DNA of 64,000 bases from CAXQUZ01 sp942491145 (GTDB lineage Bacteria; Myxococcota_A; UBA796; UBA2385), in contig CALOBC010000059.1 of the NCBI GenBank assembly GCA_942491145.1, positions 310,001 through 374,000 of the forward strand. The letters run 5' to 3'. The notes beneath the pieces are model-generated. The model ran no database searches and was not told where the DNA came from. It worked only from the letters and a program-made list of their open reading frames with translations. A program made the translations under genes and the position numbers. Positions 18,682-26,405 of this stretch are shown here, piece after piece (within the stretch, counting starts at the first letter, position 1; each line of letters starts with the position of its first letter).

Positions 18682-20354
18682 CGGTGGGCTCCATGCGCAT
18701 CGTCTGCGCCGTGGTCTTCCCTTGTGTGGGCTTCATCGGGGTCTGGCACCTGATCCAGGAACATGCCGCACTTGGGACAGCGCCCGGGCTCGTCGCTCAC
18801 GACCTCCGGGTGCATGGGGCACGTGTATTGGCCCGGTTGTGCGCCATCCGTTGGGTTGACCTTCGCCAGCTCTGCGGCGGTCGCCGGACGCTCTTCGAGG
18901 AACATGCCGCACTTGGGACATGCGCCCTCGGCGTCACTGAGCACCTCGGGGTGCATCGGGCAGGACCAGACGGTGGTGTCATGGCCGGCGTGCGGGTCTT
19001 CCTCCGTCTCTCCTCGCGCCGACGCCAAGATCTTCTGCAGTGCTTCTTGGAGTTGGCTCTCGGAGTCGATCAGGAACTGTCCGCTGGTGACGACCAGCTC
19101 GCCGTCCGCCAAGCCCGACGTCACCTCGGTGATGCGGTGGTCGCCTTGCAGTCCGGTGGTGATCTCCCGGGGCTCAAAGCGGCCCTCACCGTGGGCAATA
19201 AACACCAGTTGGCGGCGACCCGAGTGCAGGATGGCCGCGGTGGGCACGGCGATGACATCGTCCTTTCGGCGAAACTGGATGTGCACCGTGGCGAACATGC
19301 CAGGCTTGAGGCGCACGCCTGGGTTGTCGAACTCAAGGCGAACGGTGAGGGTGCGGCTCTGTTTGTTGAGCGTGGGGTAGATGTAGGAGACCTTGCCGTC
19401 GATGGCGTCGATGCCAAAGTTGGTGAGCTCGAGCTGGGCCGGCTGGTCCACCTCCACCCACGGTGCATCGTGCTCGTAGACCTCAGCGGTCACCCAGATG
19501 CGCTGGAGGTTGCCGATGCGGTAGAGGTCCTTGCCCGCCGTGACCCGGGCCCCCTCCACGACGTTCTTGTGCAACACAAAGCCTGACTGTGGCGCACGAA
19601 TGGGCATGGTGCGCGCCGCCTCGCCCCGGCTGGCAACGGCATCGATGTCTCGGGCTGCGAGGTCAAACAGCTCCAGCTTTCGCCGGGCGGAGCGAGTCAA
19701 GGGGGCGTCGGGTCCCTGCATGCGGATGGCCAGCAGGTACTCCTCCTGAGCGGCGACCAGCTCGGGGGAGTAGATGTCGAAGAGGGTCTGGCCTGCGCGA
19801 ACTTGCTCGCCAGTCTTGTCGACTCGAATGCGCTCGATCCAGCCGGAGAAGCGAAGGTTGACGACCGCCAGCTCGTCCTCGCCCACCTCAACTTCGCCAA
19901 TGGTGCGGATGTGACGAAACACTGTGGTGAGGGTGACCGGTGCGGACTCGACCCCGATCTGTTGGATGACACCCGGGTCGATGTTGACGAGGTCTCCGCT
20001 GGCTTGGAGCTCGTCCTCGTAGATGGGGATGAGCTCCATGCCCATCGGGGACGTGCCCGGGGCGTCGCGGATGTACGAGGGGTCCATTGGGGCGCGCCAA
20101 TAGATGATCTTCCGCTCGCCATTGGCGGAGGCCGTGCCCTTGGCTTTCGCGGCACCCCCGTTCATGGGGGTGAGGTTCATGCCGCAGATCGGACAGGTGC
20201 CGGGTCCTTCCTGGACGACTTGGGGATGCATGCCGCAGGTGTAGAGGTCGGCGTCGGCGGCTTGTTCGTGGCTGGGCGACCGGGGCTGGTCCCCGCAGGC
20301 CACCAACCCAAGAAGTGCGAGCAACAGTGTCGCAAGAAGCAGAGGGCGGCTCAT
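18678..20354 (-). CDS. cusB: CusB-like periplasmic adaptor with four metal-binding modules
   Basis: Predicted 558-residue membrane-fusion protein of the RND efflux system. It is a lipoprotein (LVAC, Cys20). Residues 38-61 form a heavy-metal-binding module (YTCGMHPQ...CPICGMNL); 82-110 are a degenerate version (YWRAPMDPSY, then SPMGMELIP) as in other CusB proteins. The adaptor core spans about 120-430, with a short coiled coil near 195-240 and lipoyl/barrel segments. Two more full modules are appended at 463-486 and 510-533 (CPMHPE...CPKCGMFL), followed by a His-rich tail ending AHGAHR. The normal family length is about 400-450, so the C-terminal extension is the oddity. ATGA overlaps link it to both neighbours. 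Confidence 0.93.
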   Translation of the reverse strand: MSRPLLLATLLLALLGLVACGDQPRSPSHEQAADADLYTCGMHPQVVQEGPGTCPICGMNLTPMNGGAAKAKGTASANGERKIIYWRAPMDPSYIRDAPGTSPMGMELIPIYEDELQASGDLVNIDPGVIQQIGVESAPVTLTTVFRHIRTIGEVEVGEDELAVVNLRFSGWIERIRVDKTGEQVRAGQTLFDIYSPELVAAQEEYLLAIRMQGPDAPLTRSARRKLELFDLAARDIDAVASRGEAARTMPIRAPQSGFVLHKNVVEGARVTAGKDLYRIGNLQRIWVTAEVYEHDAPWVEVDQPAQLELTNFGIDAIDGKVSYIYPTLNKQSRTLTVRLEFDNPGVRLKPGMFATVHIQFRRKDDVIAVPTAAILHSGRRQLVFIAHGEGRFEPREITTGLQGDHRITEVTSGLADGELVVTSGQFLIDSESQLQEALQKILASARGETEEDPHAGHDTTVWSCPMHPEVLSDAEGACPKCGMFLEERPATAAELAKVNPTDGAQPGQYTCPMHPEVVSDEPGRCPKCGMFLDQVPDPDEAHTREDHGADDAHGAHR

Positions 20355-21628
20355 TGTGGGACTCCCAGGGGGTCGACGCCGAGCAGCGCGGTGGCCTCGG
20401 CACGATGCAAGTGTGTGTCGACGATGGCGACGATGCGGGCGCGCTCCAGGGCGAGCAGGGCGACCTCGGCTTCGAAGAGCGAGGCGAAGTCAGCGCGGCC
20501 CACGCGGAACTCGGACTGGGTGGTCTCCAGGACCGCTCGGGCCCCTGGCAGCAACCGCTCGTCATAGGTTGTGGCCTTGCGGTGGGCGCGTGCCCAGGCC
20601 GCCAACACTGCCCGGGTGTCGGCCTCGATGGTGTCGAGCACGGCGGCCTGCTGGGCGCGGGCCATCGACGACTCTTCGCGGGCGGCGGCTTCGGCACCGA
20701 GGGCGCGTTTCTTGCTGCCCACCGGCAGCGGAAGTCCAATGCCGATGGACACAAGGTCCGTCCCGGGGTCCATCTCGGTCTGCACGGTGCGCAGTCGGTA
20801 GCCGGCCCAGACCGTCGGGTCGATGCGGGCTTCGGTGCGTGCGAGAACGGCGCTGGCGTCGGCGGTCTGCTCGTCGGATGCCAGGCGGGCCAGCACGGGA
20901 CGGTTCACCGTGGCGAGTGCGCGCCAGTCCTGCGCAGGGGGGGCCGTCAGCGCCGCCAAGCTTGGGGGCGTGTCGAAGGCATCCGGTGCTCCGTCCCGGG
21001 AGAGAGCCCCCGTGAGGCCCGCACGGAGCGCCCGCTCGGTCTGGGCGAAGTCTTCGAGCTCGTCGGCCAGCTGGTCCCGCAGCACCTCCAGACGCAACAC
21101 CGCGTGTTGGCCCAACGTGGCGGTCTCGTAGTGGACTCGAGCAGAGGCCAACAGCTCCTCGACAAGGGCCAAGTGCGCCTCGGTGACGGCTTCCAGCTGG
21201 CGGGTGCGGCCGAGCAGCCACCACGTCCGTGCGACGCTTGCTTGCAACATCAGCGCGGCTTCGTCTTGGTTGTGCCCAGCGGCATCCGCGCGGCGTTCGA
21301 GGACCGCTCTGCTCTGCTCACTCCACCTGCGCGGCCGCAGTGTCTGTTCGACCTTGAGCTGCACCCCACCCATCGCGTGGTCGCCAATCCAGCCGGTGGT
21401 GAGGGGCGCGTTGGCGTACTCAATGGCCACCATCGGGTCCATCCAGGCGCCCGCGACATCGGCCCGATGGCTCAGCGCGCGCGCTTGTGCCCCGAGCGCA
21501 TCGAGGCTTGGGTTGGCGTCCACGGCTTCGGTCTGCAGTGCCCGCAGTGTGGCGTCAGGGTCTTCTGCCCAGGCTGGGTTGCCCAGACCCAGCAAGACGG
21601 CCACGGCCATTGAGAAGCGATGGAACAA
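20351..21628 (-). CDS. cusC: CusC/TolC-like outer-membrane factor of the efflux system
   Basis: Predicted 425-residue outer-membrane efflux protein. The signal peptide MFHRFSMAVAVLL...AWA is followed by two long helix-rich repeats typical of the OEP family (for example TLGQHAVLRLEVLRDQLADE and the late VGRADFASLFEAEVALLALE). It should form the outer-membrane channel of the tripartite pump. The start is taken as TTG 21628 because GGAGG lies seven bases before it; an ATG at 21610 inside the signal is the alternative. A sigma-54-like promoter ends about 25 bp upstream, giving a very short leader. It is the first gene of the run that continues through cusB, cusA, the lipoprotein, DUF2231 and kup. 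Confidence 0.87.
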   Translation of the reverse strand: MFHRFSMAVAVLLGLGNPAWAEDPDATLRALQTEAVDANPSLDALGAQARALSHRADVAGAWMDPMVAIEYANAPLTTGWIGDHAMGGVQLKVEQTLRPRRWSEQSRAVLERRADAAGHNQDEAALMLQASVARTWWLLGRTRQLEAVTEAHLALVEELLASARVHYETATLGQHAVLRLEVLRDQLADELEDFAQTERALRAGLTGALSRDGAPDAFDTPPSLAALTAPPAQDWRALATVNRPVLARLASDEQTADASAVLARTEARIDPTVWAGYRLRTVQTEMDPGTDLVSIGIGLPLPVGSKKRALGAEAAAREESSMARAQQAAVLDTIEADTRAVLAAWARAHRKATTYDERLLPGARAVLETTQSEFRVGRADFASLFEAEVALLALERARIVAIVDTHLHRAEATALLGVDPLGVPQ

Positions 21629-21653
21629 AGAAGCACCTCCGGTCGCCCTGAGG

Positions 21654-21670
21654 AGCACGTTCCGTGCCAA
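21654..21670 (-). promoter_or_regulatory. Sigma-54 promoter of the efflux operon
   Basis: Minus-strand TTGGCACG-GAAC-GTGCT matches the extended sigma-54 consensus except for G in place of the first T of the -12 TTGC. It lies directly upstream of the Shine-Dalgarno of the cusC-like gene. Confidence 0.65.
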
Positions 21671-21745
21671 GGCATCCCGATGGATGAGTGGAGGCCCCCA
21701 CACGGGACAGTCGGCGTCGCCCTCGCCAACGCGCCGCGCCCCCTT

Positions 21746-21780
21746 TCGCAAGACTGCGAGAGGGCTTCTCGGTTCTGCGA
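21746..21780. promoter_or_regulatory. Enhancer palindrome pair before the efflux operon
   Basis: A perfect TCGCA-AGAC-TGCGA palindrome (21746-21759) and a degenerate second site ending in TGCGA (21767-21780) again start 21 bp apart. The proximal site is about 77 bp upstream of the -24 element. This mirrors the arrangement at 10295-10329, linking both loci to the same NtrC-type regulator. Between 21781 and 21926 I see nothing further. Confidence 0.7.
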
Positions 21781-22045
21781 CCGGCTGGGCTCAGTGGGTG
21801 GGTGTTCGGGACCCCACGCGTTGGGTGCTGCCGCCTGGCGTGCGGTCCCGGCTGGGTGCGTTCAGTCGGGCCGTCGCGCTGGACTTGGGTGGCGCCCAAC
21901 CCAACGGGGTCTGCACAGTGTCGCCGTCACTGATCCTCGGGACTGCCGGACCCGGCTGGGGTGGTGGGCTCGGCGAGCACTGTGTCGAGCGTCTCCAGCA
22001 GCATCCCCACAGCCACCCACAGCTCGCCCATGGTGGTGTCGAGCG

Positions 22046-22052
22046 AGCCCTG
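22046..22052. repeat. Left target-site duplication AGCCCTG
   Basis: Directly abuts the left terminal repeat and is identical to the right copy. Confidence 0.85.
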
Positions 22053-22081
22053 TGCGCAACGACAACTATCCGCACCCCTCG

Positions 22082-22119
22082 GCGACAACTACAATTCCCC
22101 ATCCGCGGGGTAGTTGTCG
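22082..22119. repeat. Left subterminal IS repeats
   Basis: GCGACAACTACAATTCCCCA (22082-22101) is a second copy of the terminal core, followed by an inverted TAGTTGTCG (22111-22119). These are probable additional transposase-binding sites. Confidence 0.65.
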
Positions 22120-22173
22120 TCAGCGGCCAGCCAGGCCGAATATGGCGATTGCTCCAAGGTTCTCGTCTTCTGC

Positions 22174-22947
22174 TCAGTCTGGTCCCAGAGCCGCCTGGGC
22201 TTTCTGGGCCTGCTCGGTGCGGACGCTCGGCCCAGTCATCTCCAGAATGACCGAGTGGTGCACCAAGCGGTCGATGGCGGCCGCGGTGGTCATCGGGTCC
22301 TTGAAGATCTGGTCCCACTGCGAGAAGACCAGGTTGCTCGTGATGATGACGCTGCGTCGTTCGTACCGCTCCGCGAGGAGAGTAAACAGCACCTCCATCT
22401 CGGCCCGGTCCTGCTGGACATAGCCGAGGTCGTCGAGGATGAGGGCGTCGTAGCGGTCGAGCTGCTTGAGGGTCCGCTCCAGCGTCAGGTCGCGCTTCGA
22501 GGCGAGAAGGCGCTGGACCAGGAGGTTCGTGGAAGCGAAGAACACCTTGCGTCCGCTCTGCACCAGCTCATGGCCGATTGCGCAGACGAGGTGGGTCTTC
22601 CCACGTCCAGGAAGGCCGAACACAAGCAGGTTGTCGCCACGGTCCACGAACCCGCCCTCGCACAGCCGTGGCAGCAGCCGCTGGGTCTTGATGGTCAGCC
22701 TCTGGACGTCCAGGCTCGCCAGGGTCTTGCCGTGGGGCAAGTGGCTGCCCTTGAGGTGACGCAGAACGCGGCGCTGACGGCGCTCCTCGACCTCCAGCTC
22801 CGCGAGATGGTGCAGGAAGGCGCCAAAGGTCCAGCCGCCGTCCTCGGCTTGGCGGGCCACATGGCTCCAGTGCTCCTGGAAAGCTGGGAGCCTGAGGCTC
22901 TTCAGCAGCAGCTTGAGCGAAGCCTCGCGATTGGGGGTGGCGCTCAC
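22174..22947 (-). CDS. istB: IS21 helper ATPase IstB
   Basis: Predicted 257-residue AAA+ ATPase related to DnaC. Walker A is GLPGRGKTH near residue 110 and Walker B is LILDDLGY near 168, the latter a hallmark of IstB. It organises the transposase complex and target DNA during IS21 transposition. It starts at GTG 22947, overlapping the istA stop (GTGA), which implies translational coupling. Length is normal for the family and no disabling changes are visible. Confidence 0.95.
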   Translation of the reverse strand: MSATPNREASLKLLLKSLRLPAFQEHWSHVARQAEDGGWTFGAFLHHLAELEVEERRQRRVLRHLKGSHLPHGKTLASLDVQRLTIKTQRLLPRLCEGGFVDRGDNLLVFGLPGRGKTHLVCAIGHELVQSGRKVFFASTNLLVQRLLASKRDLTLERTLKQLDRYDALILDDLGYVQQDRAEMEVLFTLLAERYERRSVIITSNLVFSQWDQIFKDPMTTAAAIDRLVHHSVILEMTGPSVRTEQAQKAQAALGPD

Positions 22948-24425
22948 AGGGCACCCCCCGTGAGCAGCGCGTCGTAGCCACCGAGGTCCGGCGTGTGGGC
23001 GACCATGGCCGGCACTGCGGGCTTCTCTGCGCCCACCAGGGCCTGGACCCGGCCGATGGTCGGCACACGCCCCTCGTCCAGCAGCAGCACCAGCGCGGCC
23101 TCGACGTCGGCCTCCATGGTGGATGCCGCGAGGTGGAGCACGCGGAGGTAGTCCAGGTCGGCGTAGCGGGGCTCGACATGGTGCTGGGTCAAGGCATCGT
23201 AGGCTCTGCGGAAGACCAACGTGGGGAAGAGGTCCTCGCGGAAGTGGTAGTGGGCGAAGGCGCCGGGCTTGCGCACCAAAGACCAGATGACGTGCCGGTA
23301 GTCGACCTTGTGGCCGTTTCGGCCGCGCAGGCGGGGAAAGCTGAGCTGACGGGCGCCGGCGTACCAGATGTCGAGTCGGTCTTCGTACATCCGCACCCGG
23401 ACGAACTCTCCGATGAGCCGCGAGGGCACCGAGTAGGCATTGTGTTTCACCCGAATCGTGCTCCAGCCGGTGACCCGCACGTCGAGCTCGCGGAAGTCGA
23501 CCACCCGCTCAACGACGAGAGGCCGCATGCATGCGAGTTCTTTGGCCACCGCCGGCGCCCGAAGCGCGTTGCCCGCACGGACGGCGCCTTCGAGCCACCC
23601 GCGGTAGTCATCGACGCTCTCGAAGTCTCGCGACCCTCGGAGGAGGAGGTGCTGCTCCAGGCGGCGCTTCAGGGCTCCGTTGGCGGCTTCGACGTCCCCG
23701 TTTTGGTGCTTCTCACCGACGGCGATGGTGCGCGGCTTCATGCCGTAGTGCTCGACCAGCTCGACGTACTCGCGATTGAAGGCGCGCTTTCCACTGGGCA
23801 GGTCGTGGGTGGCGGCCGTTGAGTTGTCGGTCTGGAGCCACCGCGGCACCCGGCCCAGTGTGAAGATGGCGTCCTGCAGCCCATTTCGGAGGGCGTCCAT
23901 CGACTCGGACTGGCAGATGGTCACCCACTGCCAGTTGGAGACGGGCAGCACGACGTTGCACAGAAGGTGGTCGAAGGCCTCGCCGGCGATGGTGATGCCC
24001 AGGCAGTGGGCGTAGGTGAAGTCGAGCTGGAGCGCGTCGCCGGGAGGGTGCGCCTGAGCGAAGAACACAGCCTTGTCGGGGCCCTCGGTGGCCCGCCACC
24101 GGCGCACCCTTCGCTGGAAGCTCCGAAGCTGACCGGCCTCGTAGCGGCCTGGCCGCAGACCCATCAGAAAGGTGAACAGCACCTTGCCCTCGAGCTCGGG
24201 GGCGTCGGCGAGCATCTGCCGCATGAGCGCCCAGTCCTCGGCGTCGAAGGGGTCTTGTCGTGTGCGCCACTGTCGTGGCTCTTTGAGCTCCGAGGGGAGC
24301 TTGCCAATGTCGCGGTACTTCCGGGCGGTCTTGCGGTCCATCCCGGCACGCATCGCTGCAATGCCGAGCTGGTCGTGCTTGTTGAGTTCTTCCATCAGCC
24401 TTCTCACCTGCTTGTCTGTCACCAC
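22944..24425 (-). CDS. istA: IS21 transposase IstA
   Basis: Predicted 493-residue DDE transposase. An N-terminal helix-turn-helix (about 10-45, GIAAMRAGMDRKTARKYR) precedes the RNase H-like core. The catalytic acids appear as LQLDFTYAH, LQTDNSTAA and NGDVEAANGALKRR (D, D, E). The C-terminal region (RVKHNAYSVPSRL) is the usual IS21 beta-barrel. GTG at 24425 is used because GGGAG lies a few bases before it. The gene seems intact. It catalyses cut and joining of the element ends with the help of IstB. Confidence 0.95.
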   Translation of the reverse strand: MVTDKQVRRLMEELNKHDQLGIAAMRAGMDRKTARKYRDIGKLPSELKEPRQWRTRQDPFDAEDWALMRQMLADAPELEGKVLFTFLMGLRPGRYEAGQLRSFQRRVRRWRATEGPDKAVFFAQAHPPGDALQLDFTYAHCLGITIAGEAFDHLLCNVVLPVSNWQWVTICQSESMDALRNGLQDAIFTLGRVPRWLQTDNSTAATHDLPSGKRAFNREYVELVEHYGMKPRTIAVGEKHQNGDVEAANGALKRRLEQHLLLRGSRDFESVDDYRGWLEGAVRAGNALRAPAVAKELACMRPLVVERVVDFRELDVRVTGWSTIRVKHNAYSVPSRLIGEFVRVRMYEDRLDIWYAGARQLSFPRLRGRNGHKVDYRHVIWSLVRKPGAFAHYHFREDLFPTLVFRRAYDALTQHHVEPRYADLDYLRVLHLAASTMEADVEAALVLLLDEGRVPTIGRVQALVGAEKPAVPAMVAHTPDLGGYDALLTGGAL

Positions 24426-24483
24426 GGCGAGCTCCCGGCGAAAGCTGCTCGGGTAGCCGACGTGGTTCAGGGGGTGTCAGCGG

Positions 24484-24526
24484 TGGGGAGGAATAGTTGT
24501 CGCTGATGGGGAGGAATAGTTGTCGC
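24484..24526. repeat. Right subterminal IS direct repeats
   Basis: The 20-bp sequence TGGGGAGGAATAGTTGTCGC occurs twice without change (24484-24503 and 24507-24526), 23 bp apart. The outer copy overlaps the terminal repeat. These are likely IstA-binding sites and mark the right end of the element. Confidence 0.8.
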
Positions 24527-24532
24527 TGGGCA

Positions 24533-24539
24533 AGCCCTG
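24533..24539. repeat. Right target-site duplication AGCCCTG
   Basis: Directly follows the right terminal repeat; identical to 22046-22052. Confidence 0.85.
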
Positions 24540-24838
24540 GGCCGACCGGGTGAGGGCGGTCAGGCCCATGGCTTCGGCCGACCGCGCGAGGTCCTCCACG
24601 ATGCGGCGCACTTCCGGGGTGATGCGCCGGTTGCCCCGACCCAAGCTGTCGTGGGCCTTGCGCAGCTGGCGGGCGCGGCGGCGGAGCAGCGTCCGGTCGC
24701 GATCGGACAGGGGGGGAGGCGGTGGGGTGGTCATGGGGCGCCTCCGACTTGGGCGTTGCGCACATCGACAGAGTCTGGCGATCCGTCTGCGTGGACCCAC
24801 ACGAGGCTACCACTGCGGCCAACACCGGCCCACTGCAT

Positions 24839-25384
24839 CTACCGCCGGTACACATACCCCAGACTCGCCGTGCTCAAGAACGCCAGCGACACATGGCCCC
24901 CGACCTCCACAAACAAGCCAGAGTGAGGCCCGTTCCACTGCAACCCAACCGGCAGCGAACCCCAACCCAAGGAGCTCGTCGACACCGAAGGTTGAGTATA
25001 CACCGACCAGTGGGCGCCCATCGGTGGGGCAATGGGCAAGCCCACCTTGGCCCACAGGGCACCACCTTCGATGTGCACACCAATGTAGCGGGGGGACGCG
25101 GGGTCGTTGAAGCGATGCCGCCAGATGCCGCCCCCGCCCGCGAGCGGCAAGTGAAAGCTATCTTGGCTGAGCACCCCGCCGAACAACACAAGGCCGATGT
25201 CAGTGGCCTGGCCTTGGGGCCGGGCAAACCACAGGGTGCCGCCCCCGCCGGCCGCGTCTTGCGCGAGGGCTGCCGACGCACCGTCCCCCACCGAGACCGG
25301 GGCCGACGGGTCGGCGGGAATCGGAGGCGCCACCGTCATCAGCGAGGCACATCCCGCGCACAGCACCAGGGTGCAGAGCCGCAT
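24839..25384 (-). CDS. Hypothetical glycine-rich lipoprotein
   Basis: Predicted 181-residue exported protein. The signal MRLCTLVLCAGC ends in a plausible lipobox (LCAGC). The mature part has alternating hydrophobic and Gly-rich strands (GLVLFGGVL, LPLAGGGGIW, GVHIEGGALWAKVGLPI, GLFVEVGGHVSLAF) and ends in aromatic/Arg residues (GYVYRR), a pattern expected of a small outer-membrane beta-barrel or beta-sandwich. GGAGG precedes both the ATG at 25384 (9 bases) and a TTG at 25387 (6 bases). No family recognised. It is divergent from the kinase-like gene. Confidence 0.65.
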   Translation of the reverse strand: MRLCTLVLCAGCASLMTVAPPIPADPSAPVSVGDGASAALAQDAAGGGGTLWFARPQGQATDIGLVLFGGVLSQDSFHLPLAGGGGIWRHRFNDPASPRYIGVHIEGGALWAKVGLPIAPPMGAHWSVYTQPSVSTSSLGWGSLPVGLQWNGPHSGLFVEVGGHVSLAFLSTASLGYVYRR

Positions 25385-25553
25385 CAAGACCTACCTCCAG
25401 GTTCTTGCCGGCTGGCTATCCTGGGGCTGGCTTGCCAGGGCAACCACCCCCGTGGCGCGGGCCCCCTCGTCCCGGGTTCCCCACCGCAGTACGGGGACCC
25501 CGCAGGGCCTTGGCTGGGCCGAGCAGCCGATTCCTGAATCCCACGGAGATGGC

Positions 25554-26405
25554 GTGAAGCAGGACATTCTCGACCATGTTTGCACGCTCACTGGGGCCCG
25601 TTCGGCCCGGCGCCTGGAGCGGGTTCAGTCCTTGTGGCGGGGCTACGGCGAGGTGGTGCGGGTGGCCCTCGATGGTGGACCCCGCCCGACGGTGGTGGTC
25701 AAGCTTGTGCAGCCGCCCCCTGGGGCCCATCCACGCAAGCTGCGGTCCTATGCGGTGGAAGCGGCGTTCTACCGGCACTTCTCGCTGCGGTCTCGCGCCC
25801 GTGTGGCCCGGTGCTTGGGGCACTGGACCGATGGCGCCCGCTCGCTGTTTGTGCTGGAGGACCTGCACGCCGCGGGCTTTCCGGCGCCCCTGCGGCCGCT
25901 GACCCCCGCCCGGCGTCGCATGGGGCTGGCCTGGCTGGCGGACTTCCATGGGTCGTTCATGGGGGTGGCCCCCGAGGGCTTGTGGCCAGTGGGCACCTAC
26001 TGGCACCTCGCCACCCGTCCCGAAGAGCACCGCGCAATGGGCAACCTCGCCCTCAAGGCGGCTGCGGCGGGGCTGGACGCGGCCCTCAACCGTGCCCAAC
26101 ACCAGACCCTCGTGCACGGCGACGCCAAGCCCGCAAACTTCCTGCGCACGGCCGATGACCGCGCGGTGGTGGCTGTGGACTTTCAGTACGTGGGTGGTGG
26201 GGCGGGCATCAAGGACGTGGCCTACTTCTTGGACGCCCACCAGACCGTGGCCCAGCGGGACCAGGACCTGCGCTTCTACTTTGACCGGCTGCGCGGGGCG
26301 ATGCCCAACACCATCGATGGGGACGGTGTGGAGGCGGAGTGGCGGGCGCTGCTGCCGGTGGCCGAGCAGGACTTCGCGCGCTTCTTGGACGGCTGGGGTG
26401 CATAG
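25554..26405 (+). CDS. Aminoglycoside-phosphotransferase-fold kinase
   Basis: Predicted 283-residue cytoplasmic protein of the APH/choline kinase superfamily. Visible features are a nucleotide-binding Lys strand (PTVVVKLV), the hinge LFVLEDLHAAG, the catalytic loop LVHGDAKPANFL and the metal-binding AVVAVDFQYVG with a following GIKDVAYFL, the layout of the ecdysteroid-kinase-like or phosphotransferase groups. It should phosphorylate a small molecule, not identified. GTG 25554 is chosen for the GGAG five bases before it. The stop overlaps the start of the ankyrin-like gene, so both are probably made together. Confidence 0.82.
   Translation: MKQDILDHVCTLTGARSARRLERVQSLWRGYGEVVRVALDGGPRPTVVVKLVQPPPGAHPRKLRSYAVEAAFYRHFSLRSRARVARCLGHWTDGARSLFVLEDLHAAGFPAPLRPLTPARRRMGLAWLADFHGSFMGVAPEGLWPVGTYWHLATRPEEHRAMGNLALKAAAAGLDAALNRAQHQTLVHGDAKPANFLRTADDRAVVAVDFQYVGGGAGIKDVAYFLDAHQTVAQRDQDLRFYFDRLRGAMPNTIDGDGVEAEWRALLPVAEQDFARFLDGWGA

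Larger units (their letters stand above)
22053..24532 (-). mobile_element. IS21-family insertion sequence, complete
   Basis: A 2480-bp element with istA and istB in the family's order. The outer ends are TGCGCAACGACAACTAT (22053-22069) and, inverted, TGCCCAGCGACAACTAT (24516-24532), matching at 15 of 17 positions and beginning with TG. Extra copies of the core GCGACAACTA lie inside both ends, as is usual for IS21. Perfect 7-bp direct repeats flank it. Both genes are open, so the copy should be able to move. Confidence 0.92.
21927..24734 (-). pseudogene. Small gene interrupted by the IS21 element
   Basis: The N-terminal part (24734 down to 24533) and the C-terminal part (22045 down to 21927) are separated by the IS element. 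Removing the element and one copy of the 7-bp duplication joins them in frame: ...TRSAQG-S-LDTTMGELWVAV..., giving a 106-residue, mostly helical cytoplasmic protein with a Pro-rich start (MTTPPPPPLSDRD) and an Arg-rich second helix. No further mutations are visible, so the disruption looks recent. Function is not recognised. The gene sits just upstream of the efflux operon but transcription would have to cross the enhancer sites, so an operon link is doubtful. Confidence 0.75.
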
